Part shown: one piece after another, positions 1-14,200 of the stretch
How positions within the stretch are numbered: position 1 is the first letter of the stretch
Layout of the letters: every line of letters starts with the position of its first letter
From: Pisaster brevispinus
Lineage: Eukaryota; Echinodermata; Asteroidea; Forcipulatida; Asteriidae
Assembly: GCA_023634235.1 (NCBI GenBank)
Contig: JAMKCF010000006.1
Span: 4,929,421-4,993,420, forward strand
Reading direction: 5' to 3'
Length of the DNA: 64,000 nucleotides
Program-made: the position numbers and the translations under genes
Notes under the pieces: model-generated
What the model was told of the DNA's origin: nothing
The model's database searches: none
What the model saw: only the letters and a program-made list of their open reading frames with translations

Positions 1-3000
1 GTTCAGGAGTTATGATTTAATGAAAAACAAATGGCGACTTGAGACGCTAGGCAGCAATACACATGCAAGGTAACAATTCTAGATAGGCACATAATTTTGA
101 GATTGGTGGATCTAACCCAGCAAGTCTGGTACCACCTAGCATCTCAAATACCTAACTGCATCTTCCACTCATTTGTCGTACACGCTGTTCCCAGATAGAG
201 ATTTCAAGCTGAGTGGTAAAATGACAAGCCTTAAATTACACGCGGACCTGAGGTACAAGGAAAATATGCCATTTGCGAGTTAGATTTGACTAATGTCTGG
301 TACAATGACTTGCTTAGTCACAAGTGACTGCTTAAATTTAAATTCCTCAGACTAAAGAGACAGTTGCTATGTCACATGGTTCAGGGCAAGCTTCTGTATA
401 GCAACCTCCAGATGAGCAAACCCTGGTGCCATTGTGCCACACACACTGCTTCAGAATTGTGTATGGGCGTTCGCCGTCTCTTACGTAGCTAGGCGAAAGC
501 TTTCCCCCGAATCATGTGACATAGCAACTGTTTCTAAAGTCTGAGAAAGTCAAATTTAAGCGGTACCTTGTGACCAAGCAAGTCATTGTACCAGACAGTG
601 TTCAAATCTTACTTGCAAATGACTTATTGGTGACAACTTACAAGGTGCATAAAACATCACTAGGATTGGTTTCTTCTCCTTCGATAACAGCTTCCCAAGA
701 TCCTGTATACCGGACAGAGATGGAAAATTATCAGCAAGTAAAAATGATTTAAAGCTGTACTTACATAATGTATCATCTGCTCAGTGCTAAAAGGTAATTG
801 ATTGCAACTACATATTCATAATGATCAGAAGGTCATTAAGTGAAAAATGCGTATAAATTTGAAAAAATAAATCAAAATCAAGTTTTTTTTAGAAAATGAA
901 TGTTTCTTTTTACCAAATAAATTCTTTGAAGAACGCTCTTGATCAACAAACCCCATTTATCAGGAGCTCCAAAATATGCAAGAAGCAATTATACGAAACC
1001 CATACAAATTGCACTAAGTCCTGAGCAGACGATAACATCATTGGAAGAGTATGTTACTTCAAATCTCAAATTTTTCAATAAACACACAGGCATGGAGTTC
1101 CATCTTTGAGAGGGCAAGGCCATTTTCATTTTGCAAAGGGCACTTCCATTGGAAAATCTCAAAGTCTATGGGAAACTTTTGATAGGGCAGTGCGCACCAA
1201 GGCCAAGACCAGGGGAAACAGAAGCCATGACCTCTGTGGCCTTCCTGCCATTCCAAGTCTGAACCCACCATCCAACCAAAGAGCAAGGACATTCAACCAA
1301 CCTGTGAACATTTCATTTTCAGAGTGTCAATAAAACCGGCTTATGCTTGGTCAGGGATTATGTGCACATTCATGTACAGTGACTATTTTTGATTGCTGGA
1401 ATCAAAATAAACAATTTTTGGATCTCAAAAAACAGAAGAAAAAAAACCAAGTCTTTTACACCAAAACAGTATTTCAGTCAGAAACACATGATGAACTTGT
1501 CCAGAAGATTGGTCTTGGGTCGACCTTTGTTAGGGATTTTGTGCACATGCAGAGCTTATTTCAGTTGTTGAAATCAGAATAAGCAATAAAGTTTTACAAA
1601 ATGTATCTATACCATAACAGTATTTCAGTCGGCAATACTTCTCTAGAGGTTTGGTACTGGTCTGAACTTTATAATAAGTGATGTTTTCAGATTGAAACAA
1701 TCCTTTATTTATCTATTTATTATTATTTATTTTTTTTACGGATACCAATCCAGAAATCTGTCTCTCAATATTTACTTTCCAACGAGATAATAACTGAGAT
1801 CAAGGTGAAAACTGAGCACAGATGAGGCTCCTAAGAGTCTGTCGTCTGAGGTCATGAAGTTTGGGGTAGCAGTGTTCTGAAGGTTTTGATTACAAAGTGA
1901 TACTGTCCCTGGGTTTTCTGTGATTACACATGCTAATTAAAAAAAGAGTGCGACTTTTCTAAATTGCACGACAAGGCTCGTTTGCCAAATCATGTTACAT
2001 GTGTTCAATAAATCATGACCTAAAGTAGGGACTTCTGAGTGCATATTTGAATGCAATACCGTGGTACGCAGTGGATATTTTGTCAATATCTTTGTTCATG
2101 TTGTTCGGTGGGTGCCAGTCAGAAGCCATACAGCCAGGGATCACACCCAAGTTATGACATCCCACCTTTTATTTCAACAAAAATCAAGAAATAAACCACA
2201 AGATTTCTGATTCCCTTGTGGTTTATTACTTAAAATTGTTATTTTCTTTAAAAAGGGATTATAGTTCTTGAACAAAGTATATTATCTCTGGAGACAGCAA
2301 GGATAAAAAGTACAGGATTTCACTAAAAACAGGAATCACTTAATTTGATGTAATCATCATGGGTTGGTTGGGTAGTGTGTTTGTTGATCACTAGAAGGCA
2401 GATGGGAATTAATTTATACCTTTAAGGCTGTCTCCCATGACAATAGCGCCTTTAATCAAATTCAGCAATTTACAAAATTCGGTCAGCTTTCCAGCTCGAA
2501 ACTGGTGTGCGTGTTGAATACACGTTTAATGCCATTGCAGTACCATCTCATAGCATTAGGCTCAACGCCAAGGCTGGAAGCTAAATCAAGCATAATTCTG
2601 ACTTTGACAACGTATTACTTACGCCCAAATAGCCACTAACGACCCTGGAGGGGAAAAAACTGCCGAGTACAAAAATGGAATGGAAGTGTTTTGCATGTAG
2701 TCGGAAATTGTCTTTCAAAGTGGCTGGAAAAGAAGTAGAAACTGCCTCCTGTACATCAAAAGATGTACTTTTTAATCAGGCATGATTAATTTGTGATTTT
2801 GGGGGGAGGGGTTGCCAGGAATGGCAGAGTATTTGGGAGGGGGTCGGATTATTATTATTTTTTTTACAATGTACCCTTTCCATACATGTACATTACCTAG
2901 TATACCGAGTACTAACTGACTTGACTAGAGATTTTGTAAATACATTTCTCAGGAAAATATCTAAGAAAGAATTCTTAAATGCGACTTTTGTTTGAAATGG

Positions 3001-3175
3001 AAATGTTTCAACGTGGAGAGTTGACAAATCAGAACATTGACGCTAAGAATTATTGTGTAAAGCATAATGGGACTAAGCCAAATGCCGACCTTCTAATTAA
3101 GACAACAGTACATGATTGGTAATCGTCAGGGGGAAAAAATTGATTGGTTTCAATCGGACAGCACGCTTATTTTAA

Positions 3176-3665
3176 AGTTCATACCAGTACCAATCCTCCA
3201 GAGAAAAATTTCCACAAAAAAGCGTGTTGATTATAAAGCTTATACCAGTACCAATCCTCCAGAGAAAAATTTCCACAGGAAGCGCGTTGATTATAAATAT
3301 AAAGCTCATACCAATGCCAATCCTCCAGAGAAAAATTTCCACAAAAAAGCACGTTGATTATAAAGCTCACATGTACCAGTACCAATCCTCAAGAGAAAAA
3401 TTTTCACAGGAAGCGTGTTGATTATAAATATAAAGCTCATACCAGTACCAATCCTCCAGAGAAAAATTTCCACAAAAAAGCGCGTTGATTATAAAGCTCA
3501 CATGTACCAGTACCAATCCTCCAGAGAAAAATTTCCATAGGAAGTGCGTTGATTATAAATATAAAGCTCATACCAGTACCAATCCTCCAGAGAAAAATTT
3601 TCTTTGAAAGCGCACTGATTATAAAGTTCATACCAGTACCAATCCTCCAGAGAAAAAATTTCAAC
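3176..3665. repeat. Minisatellite, about 61-bp unit, 8 copies
   Basis: The core ACCAATCCTCCAGAGAAAAA recurs with spacing of about 60-71 bp at roughly 3180, 3240, 3306, 3367, 3438, 3503, 3567 and 3628. Units differ by small insertions (AAATAT or ACATGT). Open frames on both strands here are products of the repeat and are not genes. Confidence 0.92.
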
Positions 3666-4837
3666 AATTACACACATTGAACATACGTTTTGACCCAAGT
3701 TTTTAAATGCTCCGATGTTTCTGGCCCATTGGACAACATTTTGTAAGTTGTTCCATAAATGTGCAGCAGCAGGTATGAAAGAGCAGGAACCACCGACTTA
3801 GTTTTTAATAACTTGGGGAGTCAATCGAGCTCTATCGTTAGAAATCCCTGACAAACCATTTTTGTTTGTTGTTCTTCACTCAAACCTGGATTGAACCTAA
3901 TTTGATGGAAACTCCCACATTTCACAAATTGGTTTTGAGCGTATGTTTAACTGAAAACCTTGAGGATGAATATATTAATTTACCCTTCCAAAAATACCTT
4001 TAATTGGACTACGCAGAATGCCAAGATTGATTTGCAGCTGCTGAGTGCCCCCCCCCCCATGCTGCCCTGAGGGTGCTCGGGTCCTTAACAGAATGTTTTC
4101 TTGCTTTTTAAATATGATACTAATGGGATTTGCAGACTGCCAAATGGTTACAAGATGCTCCATTACGATTGCATTGAAGAATAACACATACTAAAACCTA
4201 ACGGGCGATTCAGAACAAAAATCAATGGTAAAAATTGTTGTTGTTGGTTGGTTGTGGGGTTTTTTTCTGGGGTTTGTAATTGCTGGTGGATCAAAGTAAA
4301 CAGTCTGAAATTCGACTTTCTGCTTTCAATTATTACAATAATCAGGGGAAAATAATTCTAATGATAATTTGTTTTCTGTTTCAACTACAAAGTTGCATGC
4401 TGAAAGCCAGGAAAAGCCATTGAGCTGGGAGAGCAATCCGCTCTAAAATACCTGCTACAGTTGAGGCATTACTTTGTTCTCCAGTGTGAAGGGTATGTCG
4501 AACAGTAGGTCATTAGTTAAAAACCAAAAATCTTTAAATGCTGATTAATCTGAACTGCCCCTTGACTCCTTTATGGTACCTTAGGCGAGACCCACCAATA
4601 TCCCCCCAAAAAATACTCCACACTACACTAACTTGACACCCAAATGTTGGGAGTGTAAGATTGGTACATGAAGAACAGTTCCAGTGATAAGGAGCTGTTC
4701 TGGGGGCCTCCAGTACCACCCAACAAAGTCAGACACCATCTTGGATAGAATGTGGAGGGAATTTGGTATACCGTCGGGGTATGTGCAGCAATAATAAAAT
4801 GATCAAACATGAAACCAAACAAATCTGCAATACATAG

Positions 4838-5036
4838 GGGCTGTTTCATCATGATCAAAGCGGGCCTGTGGTTGTACATGGAATTATGAACTCTCACCAA
4901 GTTTCTTCACGCGCGAACCCCTCCCTCCCTATCAAATCTATGGAGAGTGCGCGCGTGTGTGCAGTAACTGGGTCAGAGTTTATAATTCCATGTACGATCA
5001 CAGGCCTGCTTTGACCATGATGACACAGCCCCTTTA
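4838..5036. mobile_element. MITE-like element with ~60-bp terminal inverted repeats, copy 1
   Basis: The left end AGGGGCTGTTTCATCATGAT is the near-perfect reverse complement of the right end, and similarity continues about 60 bp inward (GGCCTGTGGTTGTACATGGA against its mirror). The centre is GC-rich. A second copy lies at 60226-60438. No coding capacity. Confidence 0.8.
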
Positions 5037-5184
5037 ACATAAGCTTTACATGCAAAACAAAATAAATGATTCTTGAAAATTGTATGCATGTATCATCATG
5101 AAATTCAAAGTGCATTTTTGTATGAAATTTTGCTGGAAATTTGAGCAGCGGCAAAACAAAGTTTATATAAAGGGTATAATTTAC

Positions 5185-5277
5185 CTTGCCTGATGTAATG
5201 TGTTTTACATCGGATGACGAAATGTCTTCTTCCCACGGTGCCTCCCCAGATGGGTTGTTGAGAAAATACGACAGCGA
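5185..5277 (-). CDS. PDIA5: PDIA5 coding exon 6
   Basis: Encodes 31 residues including [18 protein letters not shown] and DVKHITSGK, the linker into the first catalytic thioredoxin domain of PDIA5. Acceptor TTTCTGTAG, donor GTAAAT; phase 0 on both sides. It is the last exon of this gene visible in the window. Confidence 0.88.
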
Positions 5278-8200
5278 CTACAGAAATAACAACACAAAGA
5301 AAACAAACAATTCTTTCACTTTTGAGAAATCCCTCAGTTTCATTACCGGGAAAAGGGTTACATGAATTGACCCGATTCAACAGACGTCATCATCACAATA
5401 ATCTTGGTTGTGCCATTTAAGGAATTGATGTCCCCATGTGTTATACAGTGAAGCATGCACTTAATGCATTAAAAAAAAAATTAAATTTTTTTTTAAGTGA
5501 TCAACCCAAGTTCCTGCTAGATTTACAGGTAATTTTCCCGTACAACTTTATGTGTTTCCTCTGTCAATTCTAACCCCCCGCCCCCCATCCCACCCGCACA
5601 ATAGTACTCTTATGAAAACACTGCAAGTTTGGATGGCCCATGAAAAGATTTTCAAAGTTTCTTAAAAACAGGCAAACAATTAAGAAATTATGGTATATAT
5701 TTGCTCCCAGAGGTATTGCAAGTTGACAAACTAGTTCCTTCGGGTTTGGCTCGTGAACTAGTTTGCCAGTTTTCAACACCGAGGGGAGCTTATATCGACT
5801 GTCCATTAAAACTAAACCATGTTATATTTGTTTTACTAGTCCTCATACTTCTCTAGTTCAGCATCTTGAGCTCAGGAAAACGCGGATTGACACTACGTAT
5901 GCCACCATCTTACCGTGTGTATGTAGCAGTGCTGCTCCCGCATGTACACCCGTGCGATAGCTCAACAATTGCTTCGCAAAGCGCAGGCGTAGTGGACAAT
6001 TACACATGTGATAGTCTACAATGCATGCGTATTTACCCTGTGCGAGTGTTGCCCATGCAATAGTTTACTACGCATGTGTATTAAACCTGTGGGTGAATAC
6101 TGGCACGCGCGCTTGGCAAACAGCAAAAATAGCATGTAGCACATGATGAGAGTTCGGCTCTCAATCATGAATATGTATGAGGTGTAGTAATGAATATTAG
6201 TTCCTGTTTAACCAATGCTGAACCTCTCAATCTTTACTCGGGTAATATAATAGTGTAATGGGCAACTTTGACATGCCTGTTGGCAACGAGTTCAGGTACA
6301 TTTACTCAGGTAATCATGGTAATATATTAGTGTAATGAGCAACTTTGACATGCCTGATGGCAACGAGTTCAGGTACATTTTTCAGAGCATGTGACAATTT
6401 TTTGAAAACAACAGATGTAGCTGAATTAATTATTGCGTTATGGATTCAGAACAGTATGGTCTAGCGTTGTACACTCAATCCTGTCTGAGCACTGCCGGCA
6501 AACAATCCAGACGCTCGTCGGAATGACTCGGTCAGAAGTCTACATGGTCTACAAACACCTATCCTTTCCAAAGGTCCCATCAGCCCATGCATGCAAATCC
6601 ACATCGTTCAACGGATCCCAATGCTGGGTTTGTTGTCAGCGCTTTCAAATTACAGAGTTACCGGGTGTAATGACAAATCATGGTGACCTCATCTGCGTGA
6701 CAAGATTATCCTTCTACTAAAACGACCCTCATGCATTGCTTTCCAAACCTATACATACATGTACATGTATTAGGCATTATATTTGGCCCTTGAAAACAAA
6801 GTACAGGGGCTGATCAACATGTACATGTGGAAAAGGCTTTTGTAGAATGTTCAGGCCATTTAATAAACAACTTAACTGTTTTATTCTGAGGGGGAAAAAA
6901 CAAATCGGAAATCAGATTAAAGTAGGAATAATGTCATGCATGATGTATGTATTAAAGCAGAGCTGCCAAACATTAACATCTTGCAGCCAGGGAGATTTTG
7001 TACAACAATCAGGAAGATATTTAGAATTACATTCGACACAATAGGGAAAAAAGCTTCCATAATCGGGAAGATTTTTTTAATTTGTTTATCAGAACATGGA
7101 ACTAGGGTTTTTTTTCAGGGAACTTTATGCAGAATCAGGAGTTGGAAGCGCTGACTAAAGCGCCTCGCATATACATGTATTAAACCATATTATCTGCTTC
7201 AGGTATTTTGTCTATGTCATGTATGTGGTGTCTATTAATTTTGGACTCTGTAATGTACTTTTCGACATGTGGCTTCTCAACTCTAATAGCCTGTGTAACC
7301 TGTGACATCCCATGTTTACAAAAGAGCCACAGAGCCTGGACTTCCTGCAGGCACAATTAATACACAGCTCAACGAAAAAAGAAAAAAACACAATAATATT
7401 TTATAATTTCATAGAGATTTCACCGAACAATTTTGTATCACTTTTGGTATGAAGAAAGGGGGGTGCAACTCAAAACCAGTACAGCTGTTATTTTTTCAAT
7501 TCTTAAAATTATGTGGAAAATATTAAACAAAATGTACAATTTCAAATATGACCAGTTTAGTATCTTGTATGCCAGAAAATGCACTGGAAATGTACAAGAC
7601 CACTCTTTTTGTTTGCATGAAAAGTTGCATGGCCCGAGTTTCACAGGGAGAAGTTTTTACAGAAATTTGTTCTCTGAACCAATTTGGACAGGTGATGCCG
7701 TTTCGAGACCCAAAACATTACAAAAACTTTCGCATATGCCACGGACAATGCTCAAAATGTATGTAACCTTCAAATTTGTTTGTGTTTAATTAACTGCCAC
7801 TTGTCACTGATTGATTTTTTCGTGCAACACCTTAAATAAAGGCTTTTAACTTATTTGAACCAATAAAAATAGTAATTTAGAAGTGAAAATCTCAATTTTG
7901 GGGTCAAACCAGCCAACACGCCCACATAGCATCTTTAACATAGATGTTATAACTGTCCACTTTGTGTCTCAGAACCACATAATATGCACCTTGGGCATTG
8001 TGTTCTGTCTCTGTCAGTGTATGAGCAATTATTGATTTTTCTTACAAATCCTCTCCTACAAATAAAAGCTCGTTGTTCAACGATATTAAAAGAGGGGCTC
8101 CAAGGTCAAGTTCAGTGTTTTGCTACATTCATTTCCAATAGATAGAATCCTCACAAAAGTTTCAAACATATTAAAAGTCCCAAACCTCACGCTAAAAATG

Positions 8201-11200
8201 GTGTGAATTTTGTTAATTTCCACTTATGTCAGATTTCAAATACATGGGTCTGTACACTTGTGTACAATATAGTTTTAAATCATTCCTGAATTTCCTTAAT
8301 ATGCAACCAAACCGGCGTTGGATTTTACCTTTGGACTGAAAACGCTCATACATGTAAGGGGGCGTGTCACATGGGGCAATTTATAGGCAACCCGTTTCCC
8401 AAGAAGAAAAGCCATTCATATTTTCAATCTTCACATAATAACTTTCTTGAGGATTGTAAGAAATCATTAGAAAAATAGCTCCTGTGCAGCCAAAGTGCTC
8501 CTTTTACATGCAGTGCATGGTTGCCTTCCAAGTTGCCAGTAAAAATTGCCGTGTGTGGCAAGGCTCTAGGGCCTAATTAATGAATGTCACAATGTTGGGG
8601 CAATTTGATAGAAAGCATCCAACTTCATAGCTCATTCATTTTTAATTCCCTCCCTTCACAGTTGACTGGTTAACACTGATTATAGTGAAACATCAGCTCT
8701 AACCAACACAAAAATCTATTAAATGCTGACTGTTATTCCATGTGCCCATTTATTATTGAAAAAAAATGGAAAAAAAATTCATCATAACAATTTTTTATTT
8801 TTTTTTTTTCTCATTTCAATTCTGGTCTTGTCAAACAGATTCTGGTCAAGTAAATGTTTCGAGCTAGAGGTTAGAGGCCCTGAGGTCTTGTGGGTTTTTC
8901 CCGCAAAATCGATCCAAGGACTGAGACTAATACTCGGCCGTTTTCAAACTGTTGTTCATAACATGGACACACAACAAATGTGTACTTATGATTGTGGCTG
9001 TGCATGTGCTGTTGGTTTTTAAACTTTTACTTGTATATTGTCAAAGGCCGACTGAATTTCCCTGATGAAACATCCTTGCTTACGTTATCTTACCTTAGCA
9101 TATCTTTTTCAATTAGGTCTATACAACATCAAGATCACAGTTTTTGTGTGTCTCATGAGTCCCCCAAGGTACATGTACTTGCACAATCTCTATGATCTGA
9201 TTAATCAGTAAACCTTTTTCAGGGACCCAAAGTCTGCTCTTAAGAGGACGACAGTCTAGGACGTGAAGGATGGAAGGAAAAGTCCCGAGTGAGTGATCAA
9301 TTGTGAATCGGACAGGGAATTTAGAAAGTGCATCAACTCCGAATAATCCACGGGCAAGAGGGATTTGACAGGAGTGCTGGCGTGATCGAAAAAGCCATAA
9401 AACCACCTGATGAAGATGCAGCGTAATTGATCAAAGTGTTCTCCTTCAATAAAAGTTGTCCATTGGCCAATGCCCAGATAAAACACCAGTCAAAAATTCT
9501 GTCTAACTAGTCTGGCTGGCGAGTTTAATATTTGTAAAATTTCTACATGGAAACCACTGACAGCTCAAAAGACTTCCAATGTGATTTGTTCATATTACTT
9601 AGAATTGTGAGTCCCGTGCACATGTCATTGTTGAACGTGTTGAAAGGAAACCTTACAATATGGACCTTCGAAAAAAACGCTGGCGGAACAGAGAAATGAC
9701 AAACTAGGGCACTGTCCGAAACGGCTACGGCTACGGCTGGATTGCCGTGTAATCTTGCGTTGAAATATAGGACATCTTAAACAACACTCTTCTTAACAAC
9801 AGGCGTCTGTACATGTAGCTGCCAATTCGGTTACAGCCTAACTGAGACCAGATAAGCCTAGTCTGAAATGACGGCTGTGGCTATGGCTGGATTGCCATGT
9901 CATCATGCATTGAAGTATAGGATGTCCTTAACAACAACCTTAGCAACAGTCATAGCCGTAGCTGTAGTTACCAAATTAATGGACATCGCTATGTCTAACT
10001 GCTGAACTAACATGTTCAAGCATAGGCTGCTCTTAGTAACACCCTTAGCAATAGTCGTAGCCATAGCTGTTACTACCATTTCGTGTACGGCCTAACTGAG
10101 ACTAGTCAAGCCATTTCCAAATTGGCGGCTACAGCTATGGCTTACGGCTGGATCAACACGTTCAGGCATAGGTTGCCCTTAGTAACATCCTTTGCAACAG
10201 CTGCAGCAGACAATTTGGACACAGGCCAAGTCACTGAAAAATTCAAGAGGTAGGTTGTTTATGGTAGGCCAGTAATTTTTGTTTTATTTCATTTTCTATT
10301 GTTTACCTTTTTGTTTTTCCTTCTGTCGTAATCTTTGTTGAACTCACCATCTCTGCAAGGAAACAAACAACTAAACCATTAGCCATTTTCGAAATAAATA
10401 CAACAGCACCCCTGTCTGGGGTTTTCCTCATTACACATTGCACCCCAAAAAAATTAATGAAAAATAAAATAATAAAGAATACATTCTTCCAAACATACAA
10501 CAGAATTAAAATGTAAAATTTCTTTCTCTCATGTAAATGTCAACCTCTTGAATTAGAAATCAGCTGTCCCCACTTCCACGGCTCTGTACTTACAATGGCT
10601 CTATGCTTTAAGGTGCACAGTACACATTTACATGTACATGCCTTGAACCAAGTCTTCCATTTTAAGCAGTGCCACGAAATTGAACCCGGAATTATCTTCT
10701 TCTTCTTTTTTTTCCCAAAGTATTTTGAAATCAACTTACTGGTAATGTTTTAAAACTAAGTTGCTGGGTGAGACTTTCAACTTCTTGCAGAGCTTTTTAG
10801 CGTCGCTGTACGAAAAAAACAAACCAAAAACACATTTCAAATAAAACAGCAAAGAGTTTTCAAGCCACAAAGTACAGTTTTAATTTGTACAACAAAAACG
10901 ATTTCTTTTAATGGACACTGTACTATTTCCCCCCTGTAAATGAATGTGACCAAACTGTGACTGGAAGGGTTAAATAGTCAGACCCCATTTCATTCTAGTG
11001 AAAATCAGTATTAACTATTAACATTTGCAGCCAGGGCACACAATAAAGATGGTAGAAACATCATCAACCTTTGAGTGATCAAGATAAGCATCTTGCTCTC
11101 TCTCTCTCTCTCTCTCGTGCAGTCTCCATTTGTTGCCCTTGACAACAGCAATCCTCGCAAGCACATTGCATATTTCCCATGGAATTTGTCAGAATGAGTT

Positions 11201-14200
11201 GTATTGGGGATTCATTTTCCATGTGTACGACATACAATGCAATCTTGATAGTATGCAGACAGCCAGGCCCAGGATGCCAGTTGAACCAATTATAATGCTT
11301 TTGATCGCTTATAAGGTAGAGCACTTAAACAGATACATGTATATTTTTTCCTTCAAAATAAGGGGCATGCACAACATTGTTACGATTGAACATATTTGTT
11401 CACATTCGCACATAGCGTGCATGGTACAGCCTAGAGATGGCCTATGATGGAAAACTTCCCATGAAATAATTTTGCTTAAAATGTTACAGTTTGAGAGAAT
11501 TCATTAAAAACTATTTGTTTGAACTCAACGAGTCCAAAACATAATGTTTGAAAACCGTGAATACAATGTGGGGTTTTTTTTTTCACTTTTTTTTTCTTGT
11601 GACTCTGATGACTGACTGAGCTTAAAATTTCACAGGTTTGTTACTTCATAAAAATGTCGGGTCACATACAGTAAAGTGTGGATGCTGGTCTTTGACTATT
11701 ACCCGATGCTATCAATGTGCTTGAAAATAATGAAAGTGCAAACTAGACACAAAATTCACAGACATCAAGAGTGGTTGGATCTGTACCTGCAGTCCACTGT
11801 GACTAGAGTTGCCAAGCCTTTCATTTCACTTGCCACTTCCCCGTACACGTTCATCCATGAGCTGGCGTCGTTGGCTGTGTAAAAAGGTCAACAAAAGCAG
11901 CGTTAAAGCCAGGACCCAATTTTATATCGCTGCTTAAGCACAAAAAAGTAACTAAGCACAAACCTATTCTGCTTACCAGATTAAGGTTACCAGCCAAAAG
12001 TACTACATCACATGTACATGTACCATCTTTGACTGGTTTGACTGGCATACTTAGCACAGAAATTGTTTTAAAAGCAAACAAAATTTCCTGCTTTAAAGAA
12101 ATCTCTCTAAAATTGGGTCGAGCTGACAGGTTTCAGGTTTTTATGTAGGCCTACTAAATAATGCAAGCTGCTGATTCATTTCTGCAATCAAGAAAAATAA
12201 AAGTCCATCAAATTCAAGCTCCATCTGCAAATATCAAGTAATAAACCACAAGGGAAACTGACTAGGTAAATTTTGGTAGCTGCTGTCACCTCGCTAAAGG
12301 TGGTTTGGATTTGAAGTTCTTGAAGAAAATACAGTGACAGTTTTGTTTCCCTTTTTCTCCAGAAGGACTGTATTCAATTCAAACTTTCACAGGTGAATTT
12401 TAATAAGTCATTCTTGATAAATTTGTCTATAAAAATCAGCATTACGTTGACTAAAACAATCTATAAATACCGTACATATGCGTTCAATAAAAAATAACAG
12501 CTGGCTGGAATTTCATAAGGGAAGGGAGTCAGGGACAGAAGCATTTTTATTTCAATAAAACTAAAGTTCAGCTAATTGGAGCATTTTTAATGGCCATCTA
12601 TGCCTCCAAACCAAGGCCCTTTTCAAAACCATGGTTCAGCAGCTTTGACTTAGGCTCTGCCATACTTTGAAAAAGTGCACTTTCTGTACTGGGCTTCAAA
12701 CAGGTACATTGTAGATGGAGCTTAAGCCAGAGCCTAAGCCAGAGCCGAAGCAAGAGCCAAAGCCAGAGCCAAAGCCAGAGCCAAAGCAAGAGCCTAAGCT
12801 AGAACCGAAGCAAGAGCCAAAGCCAGAGCCTAAGCCAGACCCAAAGCCAGAGCCTAAGTCAGAGCCGAAGCCAAAGCCATATCCATGGTTTTGAGAATGG
12901 ACTCAATTGCATTCCGTTATTAGACTACTCACCTGTTTTTGAAAACATTACTAGCACATTGTTGCGCGTGCGGAGTAATTTCTTGAACTCCTTCATGTCC
13001 TCCACAGCCAAGACGTCCTGCGTTTTGGCCTTCTTGGCATCAGACTGTCCAAGGAAAAACTACAGATAAGAAGAACAAAGAAACAATTCATGCAGTGAGA
13101 ACACGTTTTTGAATGCACTGATTTTTTAAACCTTGATCCCTATTTTGAGATCCTTTTTGAGATCCTGCATAAAGACATGGATGATTTTGCCTTCCTTTTG
13201 CCGTCAAAGTATCTTTGAACAAAAATTCACCCAAAAACAATTGTTAACGGCATTTATATTAAATAAAGTTGCGTGTCCAATCAGTTGTAGGCACTTCTTG
13301 CGAAGAGTTGTTGACATGGACGTATGGAACACAGTGCATGGCCTTATGCGCAGCAGTGAACAGTTGCCTGTATAAATAATTGACAATATTAAGGATTTTA
13401 AGTCACGATGATATACACTGGCAGGGAGATTTATAGAGTAACATCTCCTTGTAATGCCATTCAACTGCTTTTTTTTTTTTTAATGTACGTCATCATTAAT
13501 TAAGTTCCGGAATTAATTTTAATGACCACTGTTCTGTTCACCAAGGACTCACTGTTAATTGCACACGTATAATTTGTATTGTCATATGTTCAAGTTTTAT
13601 TTAACTACGATTTACAGTTCATAGTTTACAGTTGTGTGTCGTGGCCGAGCGATCAAGCACACTGGACTCACGGTTTTTATGTTTTTGATCAGCAGAATGT
13701 GGTTTTCACTATGTGTGAATTACATGAATAACATTTAACAGCTTCTTCCCCTGCACCACTGCACAAGCTAGCGTTTCAGGCCAATACGCACAAATTGCGG
13801 GCCAATACACCCGTACCTGGGCCATTATGCCAAAGACAATGGGGGGCTTTCTTTCTCTTTTTTCTTTTTGACTTCAGATCAAATTCACAAAAATCATAAA
13901 GATAAAACCATTTAGAATTCCCCAGATTGTACAGCAGGGCGTTTAAAACCAAAGATAAACACCAAGGAAATAAAAAAAGCCGAGCACCACGTTTCAAATT
14001 AGCGTGGTCAGAGCTTGTTTCAATTCAGCGTGCTGAGGCCACAAACTTAACAAATTTGGGTCCAGAATGCCCTGCAGTTTTGAAAAATTCTGAGAGATGG
14101 AGGCAAAGGGATAAAATGAGGATGTACGTGTAGCTGCTGCACTGGGTTTGGTAGAGGCTGAGCCTCTGGCTACTGCACTGCAACAATTGCTTTAGGGCTA

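Larger units (their letters stand above)
1..5184 (-). other. PDIA5 intron 6 (incomplete) with repeats
   Basis: No exon-like frame with splice signals and PDI similarity was found here, so this is read as intron running off the left edge. It contains a reverse-oriented copy of the GTGCCCTTTGCAAAATG repeat (about 1085-1260), a small palindrome around AATAAACCACAAG (2190-2222), a 61-bp minisatellite (3176-3665) and an inverted-repeat element (4838-5036). Confidence 0.6.
5278..10306 (-). other. PDIA5 intron 5
   Basis: Five kilobases without a supported exon. It holds the 6.3-kb tandem duplication, a fragment of the GAATTCGAGCCC-type repeat near 8820-8930 and the tandem hairpin block at 9713-10235. 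A minus-strand frame at 9119-9486 has no recognisable domain. The remainder shows nothing I can name. Confidence 0.6.

Noticed and set aside
3176..3665. CRISPR-like regular repeats
   Set aside because: The units are tandem with no unique spacers, and this is an animal genome.
3112..3698. Overlapping repeat-rich open frames on both strands
   Set aside because: They are produced by the 61-bp minisatellite; the same text is open on several frames and has no splice or homology support.
5105..5380. 91-residue minus frame with a hydrophobic start
   Set aside because: The real PDIA5 exon 6 uses another frame of the same DNA and fits splice sites and homology.
9119..9486. Minus-strand frames that looked vaguely like a retroelement polyprotein
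   Set aside because: No RT, RNase H or integrase motif could be confirmed.
12598..12789. Leu-Trp repeat protein on the minus strand
   Set aside because: It is translation of the GCCARA minisatellite inside an intron.
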